From positions 1 through 7,429 of the forward strand of contig QIDL01000471.1 of NCBI GenBank assembly GCA_003228415.1: 7,429 bases of DNA, read 5' to 3'. Positions within the stretch are counted from its first letter, which is position 1, and the number at the start of each line of letters is the position of its first letter. Of this stretch, positions 1 through 5,902 are shown in pieces. Under the pieces are notes generated by a model. That model was given only the letters and a program-made list of their open reading frames with translations, made no database searches and was not told where the DNA came from. The DNA comes from Gammaproteobacteria bacterium. Lineage in GTDB: Bacteria > Pseudomonadota > Gammaproteobacteria > Pseudomonadales > Azotimanducaceae. Made by a program: the position numbers and the translations under genes.

Positions 1-4
1 GGTC

Positions 5-1210
5 TCAGGCAACGATCAGCGGTTTCGGATCGGGCTGCACGCCTAGCGCGGCGGCCATACGATCCAGGGATGTCTGGATCGCCACCGTGTTCAGCACGTC
101 CACATAGGCAGCGTCGTCCAATCCGGCCTTTCGAAACGCCTCTGCGTCACCGCCGGTGATTTTGTAGCTGTGACGAACCAGTTTGGTGGCGAGCGTCAGT
201 ACCGCGCGTTCCCTATTGCTCCAGCCGTCGTCGACGGCCTCTGCTCCGAGACGCTCGAGGCGTTCGGGGTCGTCGATCAGGGCTTCCGCGGTTGCGCTAC
301 TGTAGGTACTTCGATTCAGAAGGCTGGCGCGGCCCCGTGCCAGCCGATGCAGCGACTCCGGTAAGGTAATCGACTGTGGCCGATCTATCAGTTCCAGTGC
401 CAGATGGTGCCGAGCCATCATTCCCGGCTCCAGCGAGACCGCTTTGAGCAGGTTAGGCACGAATCCGTACCGCGCCATCGCCCAGGTCCGGGTCTCTGCC
501 GGGGGTTGAGTCACCGCGACCCAGGCACAGTCCGGGCTTCGCTCGTCTACCACTTCTTCCACACTGGCCAGGCTGCCGGTGGCGACATAGGCCTCACTCT
601 GACTGTAGTTTTCGCGCTGGTTGCCGAGCACAGGACCGGCGGTCGCATCGCTTTCCAGGGGAATGCCGCTGCCGTCCGCACTCATTGTGAACCAGGTCTG
701 GAGAGCGGCGATTTGCGCCCAGAGCACGATATCAGCATCGTCGAGCCCCAGTTCTCGCAACTCATCCAGGTCTTCCCGGGTAAAGGTCCAGGGTGCCTTC
801 ACGAACTTCTCGGTATACCTGAACATGGCTTTGTGCAGTTCAGGAATAGCAGCGTTCTGTGGATCTTCGCCCACCTTTCTAGCGAGGTCCTGGTCCTGAT
901 AGATCATCGGCAACACGGCCGATATGGACTCTGTTCAGTAGAAGCATCTGCTATGCAACGCCACACCGAAGTTGACCAGGATGTTAGGCAATCCGGCCTG
1001 GCGGACATTGTGCTGACCGTGATTGGTGAGCACCGAATTCTGCACCGCACCGAAGCGGAAATACGCGCCGATCAGACTGGCTGCCGTATAAACCTGAGGA
1101 GTCGGTACCGCTGATCCCAAGGCCTGTGAATAGGACCCGGCGATGTAGTCGTAGTCCTCCTTGAGAGCGCCGATGGCATTCTGTTCAGAAACGACGGCGA
1201 TATGAGCCAT
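5..1210 (-). CDS. AhpD-like two-domain protein, putative CxxU selenoprotein
   Basis: Seen: one frame runs from ATG 1210 to TGA 5-7, broken only by TGA 935-937. Read through, it gives 401 residues with residue 92 encoded by that TGA, in the context HSRCFY-U-TES, so Cys89-x-x-Sec92. Known: AhpD/carboxymuconolactone-decarboxylase proteins are all-helical thiol peroxidase or disulfide-reducing proteins with CxxC, often CxxCxxxH. A common family pattern is CFYCTESH, so Sec replaces the second Cys; the usual His is Ile96. The first domain covers about residues 1-185, including a helix around FTREDLDELRELGLDD (143-158). A second copy (about 235-395) has the matching ITGGDAEAFRKAGLDD (351-366), but its active site reads S-T-Y-S (301-304), so it is probably redox-dead. 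ATG 1210 was chosen over TTG 1285 because family-like sequence starts there; its ribosome site is only a weak GGGG. Inferred: a cytosolic peroxidase or thiol-dependent reductase; substrate unknown. The alternative is a pseudogene with a nonsense mutation, made unlikely by the position and the hairpin. Confidence 0.85.
904..937 (-). promoter_or_regulatory. Putative bacterial SECIS element after in-frame TGA
   Basis: On the minus strand TGA (937-935) is followed by 11 nt, then the stem ATCGGC (923-918), the six-base loop CGTGTT (917-912) and the perfectly complementary GCCGAT (911-906). The loop starts 17 nt after the TGA and its second base is G, followed by U. Bacterial SECIS elements recognised by SelB usually have a G in the first two loop bases and a loop 16-37 nt from the UGA, so both rules are met. 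Allowing one bulged G (905) adds two A-U pairs at the base. The element lies inside the coding sequence, as bacterial SECIS elements do, and would direct SelB and tRNA-Sec to insert selenocysteine at residue 92. No selA, selB, selC or selD is in the window. Confidence 0.78.
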
Positions 1211-1380
1211 AGCGACAACCCCGGCAAAACAACGGGATGACAATTTAGCACAAGGCGCCGATGAGATTGGGAAACCTCTGAACAATTCCCGCAGGGCGCG
1301 GACTACGGGCAGGATGGCAGGGTGAGTTGTCGAGTAACTCGTGGACTGCCGATAAGCCCCGCGATTAGGGGGGCGACAGG

Positions 1381-1560
1381 CTATTGGGGTGGTGGCTCGG
1401 GGGCGTCTACCGGGTTATCGGTCTCGTTGAGGGCATCTTCATCCCCGGCAGCTTCGGCGGGCCGATTCTTCATGCGGCGCCGCTCGCGCTTTTCGTCGGC
1501 CTTGCGCTTTTTTTCGATTTCGCGCTGCCGTTTGGCGTATGTGTGTTGTGTTCGAGCCAA
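1381..1560 (-). CDS. Small highly basic protein downstream of cold-shock gene
   Basis: A 59-aa protein with a TTG start at 1560, chosen because GGAGG lies 6 nt upstream; the frame ends at TAG 1381-1383. It begins MARTQHTYAKRQRE. Residues 9-31 are mostly Lys, Arg and Glu and should form one long charged helix (KKRKADEKRERRRMK), followed by an acidic, proline-rich tail (GDEDALNETDNPVDAPEPPPQ) that is probably disordered. There is no signal peptide, Cys or membrane segment. It lies 123 nt downstream of the cold-shock gene on the same strand, with an intrinsic terminator between them and little room for its own promoter, so it is probably transcribed by read-through. I recall similar short Lys/Arg-rich proteins beside csp genes in other bacteria, but cannot verify it here. 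Its function is unknown; RNA or ribosome binding is an inference from charge and context. The frame has good codon use, unlike the overlapping frames on both strands. Confidence 0.75.
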   Translation of the reverse strand: MARTQHTYAKRQREIEKKRKADEKRERRRMKNRPAEAAGDEDALNETDNPVDAPEPPPQ

Positions 1561-1592
1561 GTCGATCCTCCACTGCTACCGCTTGAGAGGGC

Positions 1593-1632
1593 GGGAATAA
1601 AAATGAGAAAGCGGTCCATGCGAACCGCTTCC
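1593..1632 (-). terminator. Rho-independent terminator of the cold-shock gene
   Basis: Minus strand: the arm AAGCGGTTC (1630-1622), the tetraloop GCAT (1621-1618) and the arm GGACCGCTT (1617-1609) form a 9-bp stem with one U-G pair. The T-rich tract TCTCATTTTTATT follows (1608-1596). It lies about 50 nt past the csp stop codon, as expected for a short monocistronic csp mRNA, and ahead of the small basic gene. A second AAGCGGT copy at 1584-1578 could compete for the 3' arm. Confidence 0.8.
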
Positions 1633-1683
1633 CGCTGCTGAACAGCTACAAAACAGCGCTGCTTTCGCAACGCGTTTGCATGA

Positions 1684-1887
1684 TCAGGCTGATTTCAGAT
1701 TGCCTGCCGCTGTCTTACCGCGCTCGGTAATGACCTCGTAGCTGACTCGCTGACCTTCGGTCAGCGTGCCCATCCCGGCTTGTTCCACCGCGCTGACGTG
1801 GACGAAGACGTCCTTGTCACCGGATTCCGGCTGGATGAATCCAAATCCTTTGGTGGGGTTAAACCATTTAACAGTTCCTGTGGGCAT
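1684..1887 (-). CDS. CspA-family cold-shock protein
   Basis: A 67-aa single cold-shock domain, a small OB-fold protein that binds single-stranded RNA or DNA and melts mRNA secondary structure in the cytoplasm. The protein starts MPTGTVKWFNPTKGFGFI. The RNP1 motif KGFGFI is at residues 13-18 and RNP2 VFVH at 27-30, with the usual aromatic residues Trp8, Phe9, Phe15, Phe17, Phe28 and the C-terminal AAGNLKSA. Length and motifs are typical of the family. Two ATG codons sit in tandem (1890 and 1887); GGAGG is 3 nt from the first and 6 nt from the second, so 1887 is preferred, and it also gives the family-standard N-terminus. A frame extending to 1917 adds residues that do not look like this family. 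An intrinsic terminator follows. Cold induction cannot be read from the sequence. The family call is secure; the paralogue (CspA, CspC, CspD or other) is not determined. Confidence 0.97.
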   Translation of the reverse strand: MPTGTVKWFNPTKGFGFIQPESGDKDVFVHVSAVEQAGMGTLTEGQRVSYEVITERGKTAAGNLKSA

Positions 1888-1890
1888 CAT

Positions 1891-2093
1891 TGGCCTCCAT
1901 TGGGTAATTTTCCGCACACATATCGGTGGCGGTAACGAACAATCTTGGTGTAGTGGTTGACTTGATTCGACTGTCCGATAGTTGGACGGTAGATGGAAGA
2001 CAGGCCAGAACTAGATCGCGCACGGAACCTAACGGATTACCTGCCGAAATGCAAGCGGATTCAGGGCGGGTAGAGCATGCTGATTCACCCCGA
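1891..2093. other. Intergenic region: csp leader/promoter and phyH 3' end
   Basis: About 200 bp between the csp gene and the dioxygenase stop codon, both on the minus strand. I see no convincing coding frame. It must hold the csp promoter and 5' leader unless csp is read from upstream. TTGCAT (about 2053-2048) with TAGGTT 17 nt further on is a poor match to a sigma-70 promoter, so I do not call one. A short inverted repeat, GTCC and GGAC separated by 7 nt (1973-1987), lies in the leader. No U-tailed terminator is visible behind the dioxygenase gene. Confidence 0.4.
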
Positions 2094-3062
2094 TTACTGC
2101 TCACCACGCGGCATCGATTGACGTAATTGCAGGTCGAATCCAGAAGCCACCCACTCGCACTGGGCGGTGTTCCAATGCGAGAAAAACAGTCGCTTTTTCG
2201 GGTCCGGATGCAACGCCAGTCGTTTGGGGAACAGGTTCCAGTCCGTGAGCACGGGTGAGGGCGGCCGGACATATCTGCTGGTGGTGGGCAGCGAGCTGGG
2301 CAGCCATCCACCCCTCGCATAGTACTGGTGCCAGGTACGTCGAGCTTGCACGCCATCCCCGTCCAGCCGGGTATGGAAGGTGGCGGTGTCGTAGAGGATG
2401 CAGGTGCCTGCCTTGCCGCGCAGCGGGATTTCCTGATACTTCTCGCCAAGATCATCGAAAGCATCTCTCAATGTGCTGTAGCGATTGCTTTGAGCGACAA
2501 CACAGAAAGAGGGCGCATCGGCACCAACGTCGCTGAGGTAGTGAATGGCGCAGAGCCAGTCGCAGGGCAGGTAAGGCTGGCGGATAAGGCGATCGCGTGT
2601 CACCGCATCATGGTGAAAGTTCATCGTCCCTCGGCCGGCATGCGCGGGGGTCTCCCTGAAATTGAATTCACTGAAGCGCACCCGGTCTTCGCCGCCGAGT
2701 ATTCGAGATACCATCGGCAACGAGCTCGGATGCTGGGTATAGTCATCCAGTTCCGGGTAATCCAGCAGGGGTTGGGAGAAGATCAACCCCTGGTTACGGT
2801 GGTGGGGCTTGCGTTTATCGCTCAAGCCCCATGACTCCGGTCGCTCGGCCTGAGTTCTGTCGAAAAATTCGTTCAGATGCTTGATCTCATCGCTCTTCAG
2901 GCACTGGCGCAAAACGACAAAACCGTTCTTTTCGAAAAAGCCGTATGCCGCTTCGAATTCGCTTTGAGGGTCGAAATCTGGCGGTTGTTCGGTTGTCACC
3001 CGGCCAAAACCCTGCGCGGCGGCCTCGGGATCGCCGGAAACGTTTTCCTGCGGAGTCAGCAT
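2094..3062 (-). CDS. Phytanoyl-CoA dioxygenase (PhyH) family protein
   Basis: An Fe(II)/2-oxoglutarate-dependent oxygenase of the PhyH family, 322 aa from ATG 3062. In numbering from the upstream TTG 3104 (336 aa) the iron-binding facial triad is His164 and Asp166 in NFHHDAV, and a distal His, probably His244 in DTATFHTRLDGDG. Arg255/Arg256 in ARRTWHQYY is the likely 2-oxoglutarate-binding arginine. The N-terminal part FFEKNGFVVLRQCLKSDEI is the typical PhyH opening that follows a short disordered segment. There is no signal peptide, so it is probably cytosolic. Family members hydroxylate acyl-CoAs, amino acids, ectoine or small metabolites; nothing here fixes the substrate, and no ectoine or lipid pathway genes are adjacent. 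Start uncertain: neither ATG 3062 nor TTG 3104 has a good ribosome site, and the frame is closed by a stop at 3117-3119. It is divergent from ctaB and is probably a single-gene unit. Confidence 0.85.
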   Translation of the reverse strand: MLTPQENVSGDPEAAAQGFGRVTTEQPPDFDPQSEFEAAYGFFEKNGFVVLRQCLKSDEIKHLNEFFDRTQAERPESWGLSDKRKPHHRNQGLIFSQPLLDYPELDDYTQHPSSLPMVSRILGGEDRVRFSEFNFRETPAHAGRGTMNFHHDAVTRDRLIRQPYLPCDWLCAIHYLSDVGADAPSFCVVAQSNRYSTLRDAFDDLGEKYQEIPLRGKAGTCILYDTATFHTRLDGDGVQARRTWHQYYARGGWLPSSLPTTSRYVRPPSPVLTDWNLFPKRLALHPDPKKRLFFSHWNTAQCEWVASGFDLQLRQSMPRGEQ

Positions 3063-3306
3063 CGGTTTCAAAGCTGCGTAACCTTCTTTTGGTTGGAGCT
3101 GCAATTGGAACAGGCATCAGAACAACGGCACCCGGTCAGCGTATCAGAACAGGGTGCCTGGCATCGATCGACGTCTGGTGCCGACTGCACACGGAATCGG
3201 GCGATTCGTGTCAATCTTCAGCGGCTGATTGCCAGGTTCTGGAGTAAGCGGCTTGCCTGGAAAGGGCCGAACCCGGACAATGGAGCAACAAGGGGAGAGG
3301 GTCGAA
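3063..3306. other. Divergent intergenic region with direct and inverted repeats
   Basis: The region between the dioxygenase gene (minus) and ctaB (plus), which should contain both promoters, though no clear sigma-70 boxes stand out. The 9-mer ATCAGAACA occurs twice, at 3116-3124 and 3143-3151, 27 bp apart (roughly two and a half helix turns). GGCACCC (3127-3133) is complementary to GGGTGCC (3152-3158), and a second GGTGCC at 3177-3182 could pair with GGCACC instead. The repeats may be an operator or a foldable ctaB leader; neither can be shown from sequence alone. Confidence 0.4.
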
Positions 3307-4215
3307 ATGGCGAGTAGTCAAACGGATGTATTGGGCGCGACGTGGCGCGACTATCTGGAGATGTGCAAGCCGCGTGTGGTGCTGCTGATGCTTCTGACCA
3401 CGCTGGTCGGCATGTTCATCGCGGTACCCGGTGGTGCTGCGCCGTCGACCTTTCTCCTGCTGACCTCCTTGACCGGTATTGCGCTGGTGGCCGGTTCTGC
3501 GGCGGTAATCAACCACGTTGCCGATGCGCACATCGATCGAAAAATGGCGCGAACACACGCCCGGCCTGTCGCGCAAGGGCGGGTAAGCTTCACGGAAGCG
3601 GTGGTGTTTTCCAGCGTGATCGGTTGCATCGGCATGTGGATCCTGGTGACCCAGGTCAACGTGTTGACCGCGTGGCTGAATTTGCTTTCGTGGGCCGGTT
3701 ACGGGCTCCTCTACACCCTGTTCCTCAAGCGTCGAACCTCCCAGAATATCGTCATAGGCGGGCTTTTTGGTGCCGCACCGCCATTATTTGGATGGACCGC
3801 GGTGACAGGTGAGATCGCACTGGAACCACTGTTACTGGTTCTGATTGTTTTCGTCTGGACGCCACCCCACTTCTGGGCTCTGGCCATCGACCGTGTGGAG
3901 GAATACCAGAAATCCGGGGTGCCCATGCTGCCAGTGACTCATGGAGACATGCATACTCGATGGAACATATTCTGCTACACGGTGTTGCTGGCCATCTGCG
4001 CGGTACTACCGTTTTTCCTGGGAACTCTAGGGGCCTTTTATTTCGCCAGCGCAATCGTGCTCGGCGGCGTGTTTCTGCACTATGCGATTGCAATTGTGAG
4101 GAAACGGCCAGGCAGCGAAATGCAGGCGTTTCGCTACTCGATCATCTACCTCGGGCTGTTGTTTGCCGCCGTGCTGATCGACCACCACGGCGCTGCGGTG
4201 CTAGCCGCGATCTAA
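3307..4215 (+). CDS. ctaB: Protohaem IX farnesyltransferase (haem O synthase)
   Basis: A 302-aa UbiA-superfamily prenyltransferase of the inner membrane. It transfers farnesyl from farnesyl diphosphate to haem B, making haem O, the precursor of haem A for cytochrome oxidases. The first Asp-rich active-site motif is at about residues 69-92 (NHVADAHIDRKMARTHARPV then GR). YTLFLKRRTSQNIVIGG (136-152) and FVWTPPHFWALAIDR (182-196) are the other family signatures. Around eight to nine hydrophobic helices are evident. ATG 3307 is chosen because a purine-rich GGGGAGAGG ends about 6 nt upstream; the frame stays open to 3229 but the added residues are not family-like. The length is typical. It faces a haem-copper oxidase operon in convergent orientation, which supports its role in supplying that enzyme. 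Its stop codon lies in the first unit of an 18-bp tandem repeat. Confidence 0.96.
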   Translation: MASSQTDVLGATWRDYLEMCKPRVVLLMLLTTLVGMFIAVPGGAAPSTFLLLTSLTGIALVAGSAAVINHVADAHIDRKMARTHARPVAQGRVSFTEAVVFSSVIGCIGMWILVTQVNVLTAWLNLLSWAGYGLLYTLFLKRRTSQNIVIGGLFGAAPPLFGWTAVTGEIALEPLLLVLIVFVWTPPHFWALAIDRVEEYQKSGVPMLPVTHGDMHTRWNIFCYTVLLAICAVLPFFLGTLGAFYFASAIVLGGVFLHYAIAIVRKRPGSEMQAFRYSIIYLGLLFAAVLIDHHGAAVLAAI

Positions 4216-4254
4216 GGCTCTTTATTGCTCTAAGGCTCTTTATTGCTCTAAGGC
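4211..4254. repeat. 18-bp tandem repeat, 2.4 copies, at convergent gene ends
   Basis: The unit TCTAAGGCTCTTTATTGC occurs at 4211-4228 and 4229-4246, followed by the partial copy TCTAAGGC at 4247-4254; the copies are identical. The ctaB stop TAA (4213-4215) is in the first copy. The stop TAG of the minus-strand gene (4248-4250) is in the partial third copy. The unit carries TAA on the plus strand and TAG on the minus strand. No hairpin-plus-T-tract terminator is visible in it. Confidence 0.95.
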
Positions 4255-4817
4255 AGGGTCTCTACAAACAAACGCTTCATCCGACCCTGCCAGGCCACGA
4301 CCCAGTGTGGGCTGGCGGCTCCTGCTCCGGCTTCTTCGACCTTTGGATGGGTCCCGATCACGCCGCTGAGAATCGGTTCCTGACTCGGCTCGAGATCCAC
4401 GAAAAAGACGTGTTTGCCTTCTTCCAGGACCTGCTGGAAGCGTTTGAAGCGGACGTTCTTGTTCTGAATGCCCCAGAGGCCACCCTCCCAGGTGAAAAAG
4501 CCCAGGCAGATGATGGCCAGGAAGATAAAAGGTATCCAACCGGCCGGTGAAGTATGCCAATCCATCAGATAGGTTGTGATCAGCACCGCGGTAGCGATGC
4601 ATGCCCCGATCAAGGCGCCATACAATCCGGAATGGATGAGGTCTCTCTTCATCAGGGACTGCACGTCGTGCAGGTGGTGGTGATTCTCGACGTCGGTATC
4701 GTCCAGACTGAGCACATGAATCTGTGGCGTCGGTATGCCACCGCTCTCCAACTGCTCCTCGAGCAGTTCCAGATCATCCAGATCGGAGCCGATGAAATAG
4801 TGACGCTTCATCCTCAT
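4248..4817 (-). CDS. Conserved two-TM membrane protein of unknown function in cox operon
   Basis: A 189-aa protein. Its N-terminal cytosolic part (residues 1-60) opens MRMKRHYFIGSDLDDLELLE and contains GGIPTPQIHVLS and a His-rich ENHHHLHD segment (44-51). Two predicted membrane helices follow at about 64-86 and 92-112 (GWIPFIFLAIICLGFFTWEGG), then a C-terminal domain (117-189) with NVRFKRFQQVLEEGKHVFFVDLEP. This layout resembles a widespread proteobacterial family of uncharacterised membrane proteins whose soluble part looks ferredoxin-like or ACT-like; I do not recognise a named function. ATG 4817 starts 3 nt after the subunit IV stop codon and GGTGG lies 7 nt upstream, so translation is probably coupled to the oxidase genes. 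The His cluster might bind metal, but that is only a suggestion. It may be an oxidase assembly or accessory factor by position. Confidence 0.85.
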   Translation of the reverse strand: MRMKRHYFIGSDLDDLELLEEQLESGGIPTPQIHVLSLDDTDVENHHHLHDVQSLMKRDLIHSGLYGALIGACIATAVLITTYLMDWHTSPAGWIPFIFLAIICLGFFTWEGGLWGIQNKNVRFKRFQQVLEEGKHVFFVDLEPSQEPILSGVIGTHPKVEEAGAGAASPHWVVAWQGRMKRLFVETLP

Positions 4818-4820
4818 CGT

Positions 4821-5144
4821 TCAGCCACCCGCGCTGAAGAAGAAAAGGCGTTTCAGGAACACGTATTCAGCTTCTGTCGCCATTAAGCCGATCAACACGA
4901 GTATCACCAGAGGTGGTACCAGAATCGCGTAAACCATCGCCAGACGTTCCCACATCATATGCATGAACACGGCAACGATCAGGCCCGCTTTCAGCAGCAT
5001 GAATATGATGATCAATGTCCATCGAAGATATCCCTGAAACTCCAGGTAGTCCACCATGTAGGAGCAGGCGCTCAGAACAAACAGCAAGCCCCAGATCCAG
5101 AAATAGATGGCTATGGGGTGTTGCTGACCTTCAGTAGTTGACAT
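4821..5144 (-). CDS. Cytochrome c oxidase subunit IV-type protein
   Basis: A 107-aa small subunit of bacterial haem-copper oxidases (COX4_pro/CtaF-like). It has three hydrophobic helices at about residues 12-31, 42-62 and 70-89. The conserved second-helix motif LKAGLIVAVFMHMMWER (51-67) is the best family signature; this subunit stabilises the complex and lacks redox centres. The N-terminus MSTTEGQQHP is short and cytosolic, and the C-terminus ends FFFSAGG. ATG 5144 follows the subunit III stop by 15 nt, with purine-rich GGAGAGAG in that gap as ribosome site. It is followed after 3 nt by the two-TM protein gene. Length and position at the end of the oxidase genes are typical. Confidence 0.93.
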   Translation of the reverse strand: MSTTEGQQHPIAIYFWIWGLLFVLSACSYMVDYLEFQGYLRWTLIIIFMLLKAGLIVAVFMHMMWERLAMVYAILVPPLVILVLIGLMATEAEYVFLKRLFFFSAGG

Positions 5145-5159
5145 GTCGATCTCTCTCCA

Positions 5160-5879
5160 TCACCAGAGGTAGAAAAAAGCAAAAATGAATACCCAGACCA
5201 GGTCGACGAAGTGCCAGTAGAGACCCATGGTTTCGACGATCTCATAACGACCTTTGCGGCCTGTCATGAATCCTGGTCGTTCTTCATCGAGGCTGCCGCG
5301 CCAGACTTTGCCTGCGACGATGAACAGGAAGATGACCCCGATGGTCACATGGGTTCCGTGAAATCCGGTGATCATGAAAAACGAGGCACCAAATTGAGCG
5401 GCGCCCATAGGATTGCCCCATGGGCGGACGCCTTCCTCGACGATCAGTTTCGTCCACTCGAACGCCTGCATACCGACGAACGAGGCGCCAAACAGCGCTG
5501 TCGCGATCAGCAGCCAGAAGCAGACTTTCCGATTCTTTTCATAGCCGAACTTCACCGCCATCGCCATCGTGCCACTGCTGGTAATTAGAATGAACGTCAT
5601 GATGGCGATCAGGATGAGTGGAATGTGCTGACCGAACAGGGTCAGCGCAAACACTTCGCTCGGGACTGGCCAGGGGACAGTGGTGGTCATCCGAACACTC
5701 ATGTAAGAGACCAGGAAGCAGGAAAAGATGAACGTGTCACTCAGCAGGAAAATCCACATCATGGCCTTTCCCCAGGGCACGCCCTTGAACGCACGTTGAT
5801 CGGAACCCCAGTCGTCGACGACTCCTTTCAAACCCGGTATTGAGCCGGGTTCATAACTGGGAGCAACGGATTCGGCCAC
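5160..5879 (-). CDS. ctaE: Cytochrome c oxidase subunit III
   Basis: A 239-aa inner-membrane subunit III of a haem-copper oxidase. It carries no metal but stabilises subunit I and proton uptake. Family motifs seen: PWGKAMMWIFLLSDTFIF (35-52), MQAFEW (137-142), FFMITGFHGTHVTIG (167-181) and the C-terminal ETMGLYWHFVDLVWVFIF (216-233). About five to seven hydrophobic helices are present, with a soluble N-terminus of about 35 residues. The start is GTG 5879, preceded by a perfect AGGAG 6 nt upstream, and gives the expected N-terminus. It follows the divergent subunit III gene by 23 nt and precedes subunit IV by 15 nt. It is the canonical one of two subunit III proteins here. A quinol-oxidase version (CyoC) is the main alternative; the subunit I and IV neighbours and ctaB fit either, and no subunit II is visible to decide the electron donor. 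Confidence 0.95.
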   Translation of the reverse strand: MAESVAPSYEPGSIPGLKGVVDDWGSDQRAFKGVPWGKAMMWIFLLSDTFIFSCFLVSYMSVRMTTTVPWPVPSEVFALTLFGQHIPLILIAIMTFILITSSGTMAMAVKFGYEKNRKVCFWLLIATALFGASFVGMQAFEWTKLIVEEGVRPWGNPMGAAQFGASFFMITGFHGTHVTIGVIFLFIVAGKVWRGSLDEERPGFMTGRKGRYEIVETMGLYWHFVDLVWVFIFAFFYLW

Positions 5880-5902
5880 GATATTCTCCTCTTTCTAGGT
5901 GA

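Noticed and set aside
5..916. Separate 303-aa gene starting at GTG 916
   Set aside because: It starts in mid-domain just after the redox motif, has no ribosome site, and its 5' side joins in frame with the upstream half through TGA 935-937.
404..1114. Plus-strand 236-aa open frame
   Set aside because: Antisense to the selenoprotein gene; His/Arg/Gly-rich low-meaning sequence with no recognisable domain, typical of a GC-rich shadow frame.
1211..1260. Promoter TGCTAAATT upstream of the selenoprotein gene
   Set aside because: Only a partial extended -10 match and no acceptable -35 at 16-18 bp.
1356..1374. GCCCC/GGGGC hairpin behind the small basic gene as a terminator
   Set aside because: Five-pair stem with a 9-nt loop and no T-tract on the minus strand; too weak to call.
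1322..1670. Plus-strand frames at 1322-1600 and 1384-1641 and the minus-strand frame at 1470-1670
   Set aside because: They overlap the small basic protein and the terminator; none has a ribosome site or family-like sequence, whereas the TTG frame 1381-1560 does.
1888..1917. N-terminal extension of the cold-shock protein to 1917
   Set aside because: GGAGG is placed for ATG 1887/1890, and the extra residues do not belong to the cold-shock family N-terminus.
2887..3117. Minus-strand 76-aa frame starting at ATG 3117
   Set aside because: It overlaps the dioxygenase N-terminus in another frame and is Arg-rich shadow sequence without a domain.
3229..3306. Longer ctaB from TTG 3229 or ATG 3280
   Set aside because: The strong purine-rich site lies directly before ATG 3307; the added residues are polar and not family-like.
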